A stretch of DNA of 64,000 nucleotides from JAJPHW01 sp963799065 (GCA_963799065.1 CAWCVJ010000001.1:2666001-2730000); one strand, 5' to 3'; counted from the stretch's first letter, positions 17,527 through 27,529 are shown. Program-made: numbers and translations. Notes: generated by a model not told the origin, from the sequence alone.

Positions 17527-19242
17527 TTAGTGAATCGTTTCACGTGCCACTTCTTCGAGCGTCGTCATTCCCGCGGCAACCTTAATTAGACCGCTCCGGC
17601 GAAGCGTAATCATGCCTCGCTCGATCGCTTTTTTCTTCAATTCCAAGGCCGATGCGCCGACCAGAACCAGTTCCTTGATTTCGTCGTCTACTTCCATCAC
17701 TTCATAGAGACCGCAGCGGCCTTTGTAGCCACTGTTGTTGCAAACGCCGCACCCTTTGCCTTTTTGCACTTTGACGGTTTTGGCTTCTTCGGGCGAGAAT
17801 CCTTCGTCGATAAGGGCCTGAATCGGAACTTCGACCGGCTCACTACAGTCTTTGCAAATGCGACGAATGAGGCGCTGCGCCACGATTAAATGCACGGAAG
17901 TCGCAACCAGAAATGGCTCGATGCCCATGTTCATCAAGCGCGTAATGGTTTCCGGCGCGCCGTTGGTATGGAGCGTGGACAGCACCAAGTGACCAGTGAG
18001 CGCGGCCTTGATCGCAATTTCCGCAGTTTCAAAGTCGCGGATTTCGCCGACCAGAATGGTATTGGGATCCTGTCGCAAGAACGCGCGCAGCGCGGCGGCA
18101 AAGTTCAAGCCGATCTGCTCTTTCATCTGTACCTGGTTGACGCCAGCCAGCTGAAATTCGACCGGATCTTCTGCCGTCATAATGTTCGTATCCGGCTGAT
18201 TCAGTCGCGAGATCGCGGAGTAGAGCGTATTCGTTTTGCCCGATCCGGTGGGCCCCGTGACCAGCACCATGCCGTAAGGCTTCAGAATCGCCTTCTCGAA
18301 TTTCACCAGCGATTCCGGTTCGAATCCCAGCTTGGTCATATCCAGACGCAGGTTTTCCTTGTCCAGCAAACGCATGACGATCTTTTCGCCCCACAACGTG
18401 GGCAGCGTACTGACACGAAAGTCGAGCTGCTTCTTCTTGCCGTTCAGCGCCATCTTCAGCATGATGCGTCCGTCTTGCGGCAGCCGCTTTTCGCTGATGT
18501 CGAGCTTCGACATGATCTTCAGGCGCGACGTGATCGCGTCTTTCAACTTGAGCGGCGGCGACATGATGTTCTGCAATACACCGTCAATACGGAAGCGCAC
18601 ACGAAATTCTTTTTCGTAGGGCTCCATGTGAATATCGCTGGCTCCGCGCTTCACCGCATCGGTCAGCACCAGGTTGACGAGCTTGACGATGGGCGCATCT
18701 TCGGCGGCCCGTTCGAGATCCGCCTGCTCCATCTCGGCTTGCTCGGCCTGCAATTCGACGTCGGCCTCGTCCATGTCCGACATGGACTGCATGACCGTCT
18801 CGAGGTCTTCTTCCTTGGTCGATCCGTAGGCCTTCTCGATCCCTTCAAGAATCGAACTCTCGGAAGCGACCACCGGCTCGATGTTGAAGCCGGTCATGAA
18901 CTTGATATCGTCCATGGCGAAGACGTTGGTCGGATCGACCATCGCAATCGTCAGCGACGCTCCAACGCGGCTCAGAGGAAGGATCTGGTAGCGTTTCGCG
19001 GTCTCGTACGGAATCAGCTTGACCACGCCGGGATCAATCTCGAAATAAGAAAGATTGATGGCAGGCACGCCATACTGCCGCGATAGAAAATTGGTTACAT
19101 CCTCGTCCGTGAGAAAGCCCAGCTTGACGAGCGCAGCCCCAAGACGGCAGCTAGTTTCCTTCTGCACCTTGGTCGCCTGCTGTAACTGCTCTTGGGTGAT
19201 GACCTTCTCTTTGACGAGAAGATCACCTAGCCGTTGAGACAT
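17527..19242 (-). CDS. pilB: Pilus extension ATPase PilB
   Basis: 571 residues. The N-terminal region is a GspE/MshE-type domain (MSQRLGDLLVKEKVIT to about 150) of the kind that binds c-di-GMP in MshE. The C-terminal ATPase has Walker A GPTGSGKTNT, Walker B (TILVGEIRD) and a tetracysteine zinc site (CKDC, then CGVC about 30 residues later) specific to PilB/GspE. It powers pilus extension. It is the first gene of the minus-strand block. The PilZ protein at 1253-2326 may act in the same c-di-GMP control, which is inference. Confidence 0.96.
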   Translation of the reverse strand: MSQRLGDLLVKEKVITQEQLQQATKVQKETSCRLGAALVKLGFLTDEDVTNFLSRQYGVPAINLSYFEIDPGVVKLIPYETAKRYQILPLSRVGASLTIAMVDPTNVFAMDDIKFMTGFNIEPVVASESSILEGIEKAYGSTKEEDLETVMQSMSDMDEADVELQAEQAEMEQADLERAAEDAPIVKLVNLVLTDAVKRGASDIHMEPYEKEFRVRFRIDGVLQNIMSPPLKLKDAITSRLKIMSKLDISEKRLPQDGRIMLKMALNGKKKQLDFRVSTLPTLWGEKIVMRLLDKENLRLDMTKLGFEPESLVKFEKAILKPYGMVLVTGPTGSGKTNTLYSAISRLNQPDTNIMTAEDPVEFQLAGVNQVQMKEQIGLNFAAALRAFLRQDPNTILVGEIRDFETAEIAIKAALTGHLVLSTLHTNGAPETITRLMNMGIEPFLVATSVHLIVAQRLIRRICKDCSEPVEVPIQALIDEGFSPEEAKTVKVQKGKGCGVCNNSGYKGRCGLYEVMEVDDEIKELVLVGASALELKKKAIERGMITLRRSGLIKVAAGMTTLEEVARETIH

Positions 19243-19342
19243 CCGCGTGCTCTCCGATCGCTATGGCAGAGTTATGGCGCCGACAAATCGCCGCGTCCGC
19301 CGACTGCCGCATTTTGTCAGGGGAGATGCGGTGGTCGTGCGT

Positions 19343-19357
19343 TGACACAAATTGTCA
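19343..19357. promoter_or_regulatory. Inverted repeat in the pilB/mutM divergent gap
   Basis: The 340-base gap between pilB (19242) and mutM (19583) holds no gene I can support. It contains the perfect 5-5-5 palindrome TGACA-N5-TGTCA at 19343-19357, and another TTGTCAGGG-like half site about 30 bases to the left. The dyad overlaps a TTGACA hexamer, so it could be an operator over a promoter. The bound factor is unknown. Confidence 0.35.
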
Positions 19358-19582
19358 GGGCAAACGCGTTACCGCACCAGTAACTTTGGTACTTGTACCG
19401 CTCGCTGGAACCCGCCGGAGGCGTTGCAGTCACGGGGATTACGCTTTATGCGCAGATTTAGCGCATCCGCTGGTCTATGGGACGTGTACTTCGGTGCGGA
19501 TGGCATGCTTGGTAGGTGGAAGAAGAGCGCGAATCCCGCCCTTGCAAAAATTGCGATCGAAAGGCACTCTCGACTGAGACCC

Positions 19583-20482
19583 ATGCCTGAATTGCCCGAC
19601 ATCGCCGCCTACATTAGCGCACTGGAGTCCCGCATCGTGGGGCAAACCCTACACCGCGCACGGCTGAATAGCGCATTTTTATTGCGCACAGCGGAACCGC
19701 CCCTCGAAAGCGCGGAGGGTCTGACAGTTCACAAACTCCGGCGAATCGGAAAGCGCATCGGGTTGGGACTGGAAGGCGATCTTTGGCTTGTCCTTCACTT
19801 GATGATTGCCGGACGGCTACACTGGCGACCACCGGACGCCAAGCTCTCAGGCCGTCAGAATCTGGCGGCGTTCGATTTCCCTAACGGTTCGCTTGTCCTC
19901 ACCGAGGCTGGCACGAAACGTCGCGCATCCTTGCATGTACTGCGCGGCGAAGAGAACCTGCTCTCCCTCGACGCGGGAGGAATTGACGTCTTCGCGAGCG
20001 ATCTCAATTCGTTTCGCACTGCGCTTACGGCTGAAAATCACACGCTCAAGCGCGCGCTCACCGATCCGCGTTTCATCAGCGGAATCGGCAACGCCTATTC
20101 GGACGAAATTCTTCATGCAGCGCAAATGTCTCCCATTTTGCTCACCCAGAAGCTCACGCCCCAGCAGTGGGAGCGCCTTTTCGCCGCGACAAAAGACACG
20201 CTGAAACTTTGGGTCAACCGGCTCAAGATCGAAGCAGGAAAAACCTTCCCTGAAAAAGTCACAGCCTTCCGAAAAGAAATGGCCGTCCACGGCCGCTATG
20301 GCCAGCCTTGCCCCAGGTGCGGCGACGTCGTTTTGCGCATCCGCTACGCCGACAAGGAAACCAACTACTGCGCCCGCTGCCAGACTGGAGGCAAGGTTCT
20401 CGCCGATCGCAGTCTATCCCGCCTGCTCGGATCAGACTGGCCGCGCACACTCGACGAGTTAGAGGCGCTCAAGCGTCGCTAG
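19583..20482 (+). CDS. mutM: Formamidopyrimidine-DNA glycosylase family (MutM/Nei)
   Basis: 299 residues. The ATG at 19583 is chosen because Fpg/Nei enzymes need the sequence MPEL, with catalytic Pro2 and Glu3 (PELPD) exposed at the processed N-terminus; the open frame extends upstream but that part is not coding. Conserved parts include LVLHLMIAGRL, the H2TH region with ISGIGNAYSDEILH, and a C-terminal zinc finger (CPRCG, then CARCQ) followed by an extra 30-residue tail. The enzyme excises oxidised bases and nicks the strand. The divergence from textbook MutM leaves MutM versus Nei open. Confidence 0.85.
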   Translation: MPELPDIAAYISALESRIVGQTLHRARLNSAFLLRTAEPPLESAEGLTVHKLRRIGKRIGLGLEGDLWLVLHLMIAGRLHWRPPDAKLSGRQNLAAFDFPNGSLVLTEAGTKRRASLHVLRGEENLLSLDAGGIDVFASDLNSFRTALTAENHTLKRALTDPRFISGIGNAYSDEILHAAQMSPILLTQKLTPQQWERLFAATKDTLKLWVNRLKIEAGKTFPEKVTAFRKEMAVHGRYGQPCPRCGDVVLRIRYADKETNYCARCQTGGKVLADRSLSRLLGSDWPRTLDELEALKRR

Positions 20483-20523
20483 ACTCCGCTCCGCGCTTCC
20501 GTTACAACTGATAAATCCCATCC

Positions 20524-21804
20524 ATGCAGACCGATAACAATGGGCAAAAAGCGAATCATCGCCCGAACAAGCCTCTCTGGACGTCGCCGGCGTTCATCTC
20601 CTATATCGCCTTCGCAGTGCGCATCCTCTGGATTCTCATCGCTCACACCTACAAACTCAAAACCTCCGACGACAACTTCAGCTTCGGCTTCGAAATGGGA
20701 CGCATCGGACGTTCACTCGCTCTCGGTCACGGCTTCGGCAGTCCATTCTCCGGCGAGACCGGCCCCACGGCGTGGGAGCCTCCGCTCTATCCTTACTTGA
20801 TCGCAGCCGTTTTTCGAGTTCTCGGAATCTACAGCGCCGCCTCCGCATTCGCGCTGCTGACGATCAATAGCTTCTTCTCTGCGCTCACTTCCATCCCAAT
20901 CTTTCGCATCGCAAGACTTTGCTTTAACCAGACCGTCGCGATCTGGAGCGCCTGGAGCTGGGCTCTCCTGCCTCCAATCATTTTCTGGTGTACCCGTTGG
21001 ATTTGGGAAACCAGCCTCGCCGCTCTATTGCTCACCGTGATCTTCTGGCTCACGCTTCGATTCCAAGAAGACGGGTCCGCTTGGAAACCCTGGCTCCCGT
21101 TCGGCCTGCTCTGGGGAATCACCGCACTGACAAACCCCTCATTGCTTGTCTTCCTGCCAGCGTCAGGACTATGGGCATGGCGGAAGAGATTCCAGCGCAA
21201 CCTGCCGTCGATCACAGGAATCGCAATCTCGGCAGTCGTATGTTTCGCCTGCTTCACCCCGTGGACAATCCGCAATCACGCCGTCTTCGGACGCTTCCTC
21301 TTCATCCGCTCCAATTTCGGCGCAGAACTCCGCCTCGGCAACGGCCCCGGCGCCACAGGATTATGGATGGATTACCTGCATCCCACCAAGAACCCGCAAG
21401 AGTTGCAGAAATATAAGTCGCAGGGAGAAATCGCCTACGTGGCGGAATGCAAACGCGAAGCAATCGACTTTATCAAAGAAGACTACGGGCGCTTCGCATG
21501 GCTAAGCGGGAAGCGTTTCGTTTATTACTGGGGAGGATTGCCCAAGCCGCAAAATAGCGTAGCGTCGAACCTCGCCAGAAACGCGTTGTACTCGGCCTCG
21601 TCGCTGCTCGCGTTCTGGGGATTGCTGCTGGCGCTGAAAAGAAAAGTGTTCGCCGCGGATCTTTTCTTCTGGTTAATTCTGCTGTGCCCGCTAATCTACT
21701 ACTTCGTGTTCACTCATCCACGCTACCGCCATCCGATTGAGCCCGAGCTGCTCATTCTAATCGTGTACGCGATTTGTGAATTTCGACGTCCAACTCCAGT
21801 TTAG
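20524..21804 (+). CDS. Polytopic membrane glycosyltransferase, GT39/ArnT-like
   Basis: 426 residues with about ten hydrophobic helices. The first extracytoplasmic loop carries acidic residues (KTSDDNFSFGFEMG), then TGPTAWEPPLYPYL, a pattern of GT-C fold transferases that use polyprenyl-phosphate sugars (GT39/GT83 and PMT_2). Such enzymes glycosylate lipids or proteins on the outer face of the inner membrane. It begins 42 bases after mutM. Substrate unknown. Confidence 0.75.
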   Translation: MQTDNNGQKANHRPNKPLWTSPAFISYIAFAVRILWILIAHTYKLKTSDDNFSFGFEMGRIGRSLALGHGFGSPFSGETGPTAWEPPLYPYLIAAVFRVLGIYSAASAFALLTINSFFSALTSIPIFRIARLCFNQTVAIWSAWSWALLPPIIFWCTRWIWETSLAALLLTVIFWLTLRFQEDGSAWKPWLPFGLLWGITALTNPSLLVFLPASGLWAWRKRFQRNLPSITGIAISAVVCFACFTPWTIRNHAVFGRFLFIRSNFGAELRLGNGPGATGLWMDYLHPTKNPQELQKYKSQGEIAYVAECKREAIDFIKEDYGRFAWLSGKRFVYYWGGLPKPQNSVASNLARNALYSASSLLAFWGLLLALKRKVFAADLFFWLILLCPLIYYFVFTHPRYRHPIEPELLILIVYAICEFRRPTPV

Positions 21805-21811
21805 GCAGGCG

Positions 21812-22114
21812 TTATTCCGGCATCCCAACCACAACCGTTCTCCGCTTGGGCAAATCAGTCTCTTCCACTTCGCCCGTGGATTCCAGTGTGATGCCCATGA
21901 GTTCGCAGGTTTGCCAGGCGATGGGATTGAAGAAGTAAACCACGTCGCCGCCGAAACGATCTTTGATGCGGCGACGTTCCTCGAGATCAAACGGGCTGGC
22001 GGAGTAAACCTTAATCTCCCGCGATTCACGCAGCGCGGTTCCCAGCGCTCTTTGGAAATCGAGCCCACCCGCACGCACCTGCGCCATCGTCAGTGCCACA
22101 ACGTGGTAACTCAT
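21812..22114 (-). CDS. Conserved-looking small protein of unknown function
   Basis: 100 residues (MSYHVVALTMAQVRAGGL, then RRTVVVGMPE). It starts 6 bases after the stop of the propeller gene on the same strand, a spacing that suggests co-transcription, and ends 8 bases from the convergent glycosyltransferase stop. There is no signal peptide or membrane segment. No family was recognised, and a non-coding open frame is possible. Confidence 0.5.
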   Translation of the reverse strand: MSYHVVALTMAQVRAGGLDFQRALGTALRESREIKVYSASPFDLEERRRIKDRFGGDVVYFFNPIAWQTCELMGITLESTGEVEETDLPKRRTVVVGMPE

Positions 22115-22119
22115 GGGGC

Positions 22120-25100
22120 CTACTGCACCACGTACGTCACCGCCGTGGAGCGCGTGATGCTTCCTGTCGTCGCGTTAATCGTGATGATATAAGTACCCGC
22201 GGGAGTGCCTGTGGTGGTGGTAGTCGAACTGCTGGTGTGACAGCCTGCGATGACGCCCACCAGGGAAACACATATGACCAGCAGGACTCCGCTCAACAGC
22301 CGACGGCGGCTCCGCCTGCCCAGTCCTATGCCCAGAAACGCCATGCCGAACATAGGCAGGAGCGCAGCGTAAATGGATCGACCGCGCCACAGCTCAACCG
22401 TTGTCGTAACCCGCTGCGTACTATTGATGAGGAGTGTGACCTGCGCTGCCCCGAGGTTCAAGTTGGGGATGGGGTTGGCATTCTGGGGAAACGCGCAACT
22501 CGCCCCGGTTGGCAGCCCCGAACCGCAAGCCAAAGAAACGCTGTTCGGGATGTTTCCGGTCGGAGTCACAACCAGGTTGTAAGCGGCGGGAAGCCCGGCC
22601 GGAATCGTATTCACTTCCGGAGAAGCGGTAAGCGTAAAGTCGTTCGCGGTGGTGCTGGAAGGAGCGTTGGGGCTGAACGTGAGGCTCGATCCGGCCACAG
22701 AAACGGTACCGGTATTTCCCAGCGGTCCGGCGATGGTGGGCGTCAGGATGATGTTGACCGTGGCGATGCCTCCGCCATCGAGCGTGCCGAGGGTACAGCC
22801 GACGCTGCCATTGGTAACCGACCCGCAACTGCCGGGACTGGCAGTTGCGGAAACGAAGGTTGCCCCCGAAGCGGGCAGCGGACTGTTGAAGTTTAGACCG
22901 GTGACCGCATCGCCGGTGTTGGTGACCGTATAAGTGAAGGTGACATTATTGCCGACGCCAACCGGGTTCGGCGTGGCCGTCTCGGTCACCGTCAGGCTTA
23001 CCGAAGCTCCAAGTTTGGTCGCGTAAGCGTCGCTGCCGCCTTGCAATATGGTCTGGAAAGGCGGAATTACGGAGCCGGAGTTGGCGACCGGGAAGTTGGT
23101 CGAGGCAGTCTCGCCGCTCGCGTAGGTTTGATCGAGCGCATCGATGGCGATGCCGGTACCGACGTCGGTCCCGGTGCCGCCGAGATACGTGGAAAAATTG
23201 CTGGGCGACGTCGAAGATACGGACGTGGTGTCGATACGAGACACGAACGCATCCACACCCCCGCCGTAGTTTAAGTTGGACGGGTTGTTCTGAGTATGGA
23301 AGTCGGTGGAATTGGTCCAACCCGTGAGCTTGGCTCCGCTAATCGAATCGACCACCAGCCCAAGCGCCACATCGCTTCCGGTTCCGCCAAGGTATGAGAA
23401 GTAAATGAACGGCAGCGTGGTCGTCGTACAGCTGGTGGCGGTACAGATCACGCCGAACTTGGCGACGAAAGCATCGGGTGTCGGGCAGACGTTATCGGTA
23501 ATCGTAGTGCAAGCGATCGAAGCCTGGAAAGGCGTGGTCGAAGTCGCGAGCGCGATGTCGCTGGAAGTGGTCGAACCTGCGATGTAAGCGTCTCCCGCCG
23601 AGTCCACTGCCACCCCATAAGCGATGTCGTCGCCCGCACCCCCGAAATAGGAGAGGTAACCGAGCGAGGGCGGTGTTTGACTGTTCTGCGGAAAGGTAAA
23701 GCGAGCCACCCATGCGTCAAGGCCCGCCGAGTATTCCTGGTAGGCATTGAGGACAGGCATGTCGATGAAATTGGTGCCGCCGCTGATATAAACATTGAAG
23801 CTGCCATCGACGGCGATGCCGCCGCCGATATTGATGGGCGCCCCCCCCAAGGTCGTGGCGCTGCCGCCGATGTAAGAGGAGTACAACAAGCTGGAAGGCC
23901 CGGTCACGGCGGGATTAATCTTGCTGAAGAAGAATTGCGAGCTGGCTTTCGCGACCGTCTGGAAACTGGCCGTGGTCACGGGAAAGTCCGCGGAAGTCGT
24001 TGTACCGGTGACGTAAATCTGTCCACTGGTATCGACGGCCAAGCCAGAGGCAAGGTCCACCCCGCTGCCGGACAAATAAGTTGAGTACACGGGCGAGGAT
24101 CCTGTAACGTCCAGCTTGGTTGCGAACACGTGATTCCCCGCTGTCTTAGGCGCGCTTTGATAGCCTTGGGCTGCGGGGAAGTCGGGAGCGTTTGTGGTTC
24201 CGGCGACGGTCGCCTGGAAAGCGGAGTCGACCGCCAACCCGGCGGTATAGCTGATGCCGCTGGTCCCGCTCAGAAAAGTCGAATAAATCAGTTGCGTGGC
24301 CTGAGTCGAGGCGGAAGGACTGAGTTTGGCGATGAACACATCCGCTGTCCCTCGCAGAGCCGGCGACGCGACAGGATTGGGGAAGTCCGTTGAGGTTGAG
24401 GACCCGGCCAGGTAAACACTCTGTGACGCGTCCACCGCAATCGCCGGACATCCCGGGGTTCCGGCATTCGCGCCTTGCGAGGTGCTTCCAGTAACCGGAG
24501 CGCCGATGATGGTGGAGCAGCTTTCTTCGCCCGTCCCTCCTAAATAGGTCGAGTAACTCAACAAGGGGTCGATGACGAGGGTCCGGTTGTGGTCATAATC
24601 GCCGACCGCGAAGCCAACTTTGTTGTCCGCCTGTAGAACGAAGCGGCCAGAAATCAGTTTTCGTTCGCCTCCGATCGTTTGATAGACGTGAGGAGCCTGC
24701 AATGTGATGGAGCCACCGTCCAGGGAAAGGTTCAGGTCGCCGGCCGGGTTCAGGCCGAGGTGAGAGACGCCTCCGAAGGCCAGCTTCAAAACATTTACGC
24801 TCGCACCGGGAGCGACTTCGAAGTCGTATTCGAGCTGCCCCTGCCTGCCGTAATAAATAACGTCGGTTCCAGGAAGGATGTTCCGATAGCGAACCTCGGC
24901 GAAATGGGGTACGTTGCGCTGCCATTTTGCCGGATCGTTGCCTCGCAGGTAGTTGCTTACGCCAGTCAGCAATCGGGTGCCTGCGATTTGTCCTGAGGAA
25001 TTCGCGTTCTCGATCTGCATCCTGAGCACCGCAGTTTTCGGCGAAGTGGCAGAAGCCGCCTGTAACTTCAACACTGCTTCCTGCGGGGTCAGGAAAAGCG

Positions 25101-25338
25101 CGTAGCGACTTCCGTGCGCGAGAAATCGCACCTGCGGATCGGTCTGACCCTGGTTGGGTTCAAAGCTGAGCGGAAGTTGCCCCAGGCCTGTCACGGCCGC
25201 GTTGAGGCGGTTGAGGTTGTCCGATGGCGGTCGTTGGGAAGTAAAATCCAGGCGCATGGCCGCGACCATGGCTAGCGCGAGTACCACAATAACTGCGCGA
25301 GACGCGAATACTGCCACGCTCGACTTAGTGCGATCCAA
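22120..25338 (-). CDS. Secreted SBBP-repeat beta-propeller protein
   Basis: About 1072 residues. I place the start at TTG 25338, where GGAGG lies 10 bases upstream and a hydrophobic signal follows (VIVVLALAMVAAM); the frame also extends to a TTG at 25428. An N-terminal domain (LPLSFEPNQGQTDPQVRFLA) typical of SBBP proteins precedes about seven repeats built on YxTYLGGxGxD...AVDxxGxxYxxGxT...DFP, enough for a seven-bladed propeller. A DUF11-like Ig domain (TATPNPVGVGNNVTFTYTV), a membrane segment and a Ser/Thr-rich C-terminal part follow. Likely an exported cell-surface protein; ligand unknown. Confidence 0.8.
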   Translation of the reverse strand: MDRTKSSVAVFASRAVIVVLALAMVAAMRLDFTSQRPPSDNLNRLNAAVTGLGQLPLSFEPNQGQTDPQVRFLAHGSRYALFLTPQEAVLKLQAASATSPKTAVLRMQIENANSSGQIAGTRLLTGVSNYLRGNDPAKWQRNVPHFAEVRYRNILPGTDVIYYGRQGQLEYDFEVAPGASVNVLKLAFGGVSHLGLNPAGDLNLSLDGGSITLQAPHVYQTIGGERKLISGRFVLQADNKVGFAVGDYDHNRTLVIDPLLSYSTYLGGTGEESCSTIIGAPVTGSTSQGANAGTPGCPAIAVDASQSVYLAGSSTSTDFPNPVASPALRGTADVFIAKLSPSASTQATQLIYSTFLSGTSGISYTAGLAVDSAFQATVAGTTNAPDFPAAQGYQSAPKTAGNHVFATKLDVTGSSPVYSTYLSGSGVDLASGLAVDTSGQIYVTGTTTSADFPVTTASFQTVAKASSQFFFSKINPAVTGPSSLLYSSYIGGSATTLGGAPINIGGGIAVDGSFNVYISGGTNFIDMPVLNAYQEYSAGLDAWVARFTFPQNSQTPPSLGYLSYFGGAGDDIAYGVAVDSAGDAYIAGSTTSSDIALATSTTPFQASIACTTITDNVCPTPDAFVAKFGVICTATSCTTTTLPFIYFSYLGGTGSDVALGLVVDSISGAKLTGWTNSTDFHTQNNPSNLNYGGGVDAFVSRIDTTSVSSTSPSNFSTYLGGTGTDVGTGIAIDALDQTYASGETASTNFPVANSGSVIPPFQTILQGGSDAYATKLGASVSLTVTETATPNPVGVGNNVTFTYTVTNTGDAVTGLNFNSPLPASGATFVSATASPGSCGSVTNGSVGCTLGTLDGGGIATVNIILTPTIAGPLGNTGTVSVAGSSLTFSPNAPSSTTANDFTLTASPEVNTIPAGLPAAYNLVVTPTGNIPNSVSLACGSGLPTGASCAFPQNANPIPNLNLGAAQVTLLINSTQRVTTTVELWRGRSIYAALLPMFGMAFLGIGLGRRSRRRLLSGVLLVICVSLVGVIAGCHTSSSTTTTTGTPAGTYIITINATTGSITRSTAVTYVVQ

Positions 25339-25557
25339 TCTCAAGGCTCCTCCGAAACATCGACATTCTGCCAAATCAATATTGCATCCGAACTTTTTGC
25401 GGACTTGAACTCCCGGCAAAGGAATCAAGATGTGAGATGCGCGAAGACAGGGCAGCCGTTACGCGGGCGCAATGGCAGTTCAACGCTTCCAGACACTCTC
25501 TAGAAAGATAAACTAATAGTTAAATATCTGCATGGGCATGTCAAGCAAGCCCGCGGC

Positions 25558-26538
25558 TCAATTCGCCAATTCCTGGCCGGGATAGTACCCGCTGCGCGTG
25601 CGCACCGTCAGTTTGCCGAAACCCTTCGCTTTCGCCTCCACACGAATGGTGCGGTATCCCCCGGCGCTCTTGGGAGTCGATGGCTTGTAGCCAATTCGGT
25701 ATTGGCTGCGAATCTCACGGGCGATGGTGCTGCTGATGGCGTCCACTTCATCGAGGGTGCGCGGGAAAAAAGCGATGCCGCCGGTGCTATCCGCCATGGT
25801 CTGCAACGCGCGGCGGGCGCGGCGCGCCTTCTCTTCCCCCAGAAGGCCTATGGTGTATACCGTCGGGCCATTCTCTTCTTGCAAGCGGCGCACTGCATCT
25901 TCCAGTTTTTCGCGGCTGGCGTTGTCCTCACCGTCGGTGACCACGAAGATCACCTTCTTTTGCAGTTGCGTGTATTTTTTCAAGTGCTCGGCGGAGGCTA
26001 CGACCGCGTCATAAAGAGCCGTGCCGCCGCGAGCTTCGACTTTGTCCAGCGCCAGCCCCAGCTTGCGAATGTCGCTGGTGTAATTCTGATCGAGGTAGTA
26101 CTCGTCATTGAAGTTGACTACGAACACTTGATCTTGGGGATTGCTGGCGCGCACGAGGTTAATGGCCGCCTTGTTGACTTTATCGCGCTTCTCGCGCATG
26201 GATCCCGAGTTGTCAATCACGATGCCGATGGCAACCGGGATGTCCTCATGGTGAAAGGAAATGACTTTTTGGGGTTGATTGTTTTCGAGCACGGTGAATG
26301 CCGACTGATCCAGCGTGGCCACCAGATGGTTCTTGCCGTCCGCGACGGTGGCGTGCAGAACGACTTCCTCAACATCGGTTTTGAATACGAAATTGCCGTT
26401 GTCCTCGCTTGGCGTGGGAGCCGATGGGCGTGCCTGCGACGGCGCAGAAGAAGGAAAGGGCGATTGAGCGAAGCTGGTGACGATCAGAAGCCAAACAATA
26501 CAAACGAAAGTCCGCAGAAACTCATTCCGAAGGCGCAT
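25558..26538 (-). CDS. Secreted VWFA-domain protein
   Basis: About 326 residues. MRLRNEFLRTFVCIVWLLIV is a signal peptide; a GTG at 26562 would add eight residues. The VWFA domain spans about 95-290 with a complete MIDAS metal site (DNSGSM, then GGTALYDA and VTDGED). The C-terminal YRIGYKPSTP and KLTVRTRSGYY match the acidobacterial VWFA-related family. It overlaps its upstream paralogue by 17 bases, so the pair is translationally coupled. These proteins are thought to bind proteins outside the cytoplasm; partner unknown. Confidence 0.85.
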   Translation of the reverse strand: MRLRNEFLRTFVCIVWLLIVTSFAQSPFPSSAPSQARPSAPTPSEDNGNFVFKTDVEEVVLHATVADGKNHLVATLDQSAFTVLENNQPQKVISFHHEDIPVAIGIVIDNSGSMREKRDKVNKAAINLVRASNPQDQVFVVNFNDEYYLDQNYTSDIRKLGLALDKVEARGGTALYDAVVASAEHLKKYTQLQKKVIFVVTDGEDNASREKLEDAVRRLQEENGPTVYTIGLLGEEKARRARRALQTMADSTGGIAFFPRTLDEVDAISSTIAREIRSQYRIGYKPSTPKSAGGYRTIRVEAKAKGFGKLTVRTRSGYYPGQELAN

Positions 26539-27529
26539 AGTATCCAGTTTTAGCGTAGACACGGAGCGGCGGCAATCCTTTGGGAGGCGTAAGCTTGACT
26601 CTTATTTTACGCCACTTGCCATCGTGCGCCGGGGTCTTCGGTCGATAACCGAGGACGTACTGGTTGCGCAATTCGATACCGATTTTTTCCGCGACATCCG
26701 CCAGGTCGTTGGGATTGTCGATGGTAAAGGTGCGCCCCCCGGTCAGATCGGAGATATCGCTCAACAGCGCCGGACCCAGTTGTTCTTCCTGTGTCGGAAA
26801 GTAATGATCGTAAATGCCGATCGCATAAACCAGCACGTCGGCTTCCTTCACCAGCGACTTGATCTCGCCTTCGGTGTAGCGGCTATGATTGTCGCCACCG
26901 TCCGAAATAATGAGGATCGCCTTCTTCTCGTACTTGGCTTTGCGCATCTTGTTGACCCCGAGATAGATGGCGTCAAGCAGGGCGGTTCGCCCCTTGGGAA
27001 TGGTATAGACCAGCTTGCCCTGAATATCCTCCACCGACGAAGTGAAGTCGGACACCTGTTCGGGCCGCTCCGAGAACGTGATCATAAAAAACTCGTCCTG
27101 GGGATTGGCCGTCTTGAAGAATTCGATGACCGCTTCGCGGGCTCGATCGATCTTGCTTACCATGCTGCCGCTCATGTCGAAAATCACTCCGATGGACACG
27201 GGAGCATCCTCATTGGAGAAGTGCCGGATTTCCATCTGATCGTGCCCTTCGTAGATCGTGAAGTTCTCTTTATCCAGGCCCGTAACCGTACGATTCATCG
27301 GATCGGTGATCGTGACCGGAACCAGAACCAGATCGACGTCCACTTTAAGCGGCTTACCGGCCCCTTTGAGCGAGGGGTCGACATCGTTCATGGGATCGGC
27401 GACCGGGGGCGGAATTCGGGGCGCGATGTGCACGTCGTCTACGGTTTGAGCAGACACACCCAGCGACGTCGCCGGGACGTGCAACAAAGCCAACGCGGCA
27501 ATTGGAAGAAACTGCTTCCGGAACTTCAT
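26522..27529 (-). CDS. Secreted VWFA-domain protein (upstream paralogue)
   Basis: 335 residues with a signal peptide (MKFRKQFLPIAALALLHVPA). The VWFA domain (about 95-285) has MIDAS residues in DMSGSM, KGRTALLDA and ISDGGD. The ends of this protein and its neighbour align (QYVLGYRPKTP and YAKTGYYAPSE here), so they arose by tandem duplication. It is divergent from the DUF1015 gene across a 256-base gap where nothing else was found. Confidence 0.87.
   Translation of the reverse strand: MKFRKQFLPIAALALLHVPATSLGVSAQTVDDVHIAPRIPPPVADPMNDVDPSLKGAGKPLKVDVDLVLVPVTITDPMNRTVTGLDKENFTIYEGHDQMEIRHFSNEDAPVSIGVIFDMSGSMVSKIDRAREAVIEFFKTANPQDEFFMITFSERPEQVSDFTSSVEDIQGKLVYTIPKGRTALLDAIYLGVNKMRKAKYEKKAILIISDGGDNHSRYTEGEIKSLVKEADVLVYAIGIYDHYFPTQEEQLGPALLSDISDLTGGRTFTIDNPNDLADVAEKIGIELRNQYVLGYRPKTPAHDGKWRKIRVKLTPPKGLPPLRVYAKTGYYAPSE

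Noticed and set aside
17890..19086. 398-codon open frame on the plus strand
   Set aside because: It is antisense to pilB, whose Walker and tetracysteine motifs are certain.
19352..19582. N-terminal extension of mutM
   Set aside because: Fpg/Nei enzymes need Pro2 at the N-terminus, so the start must be at 19583.
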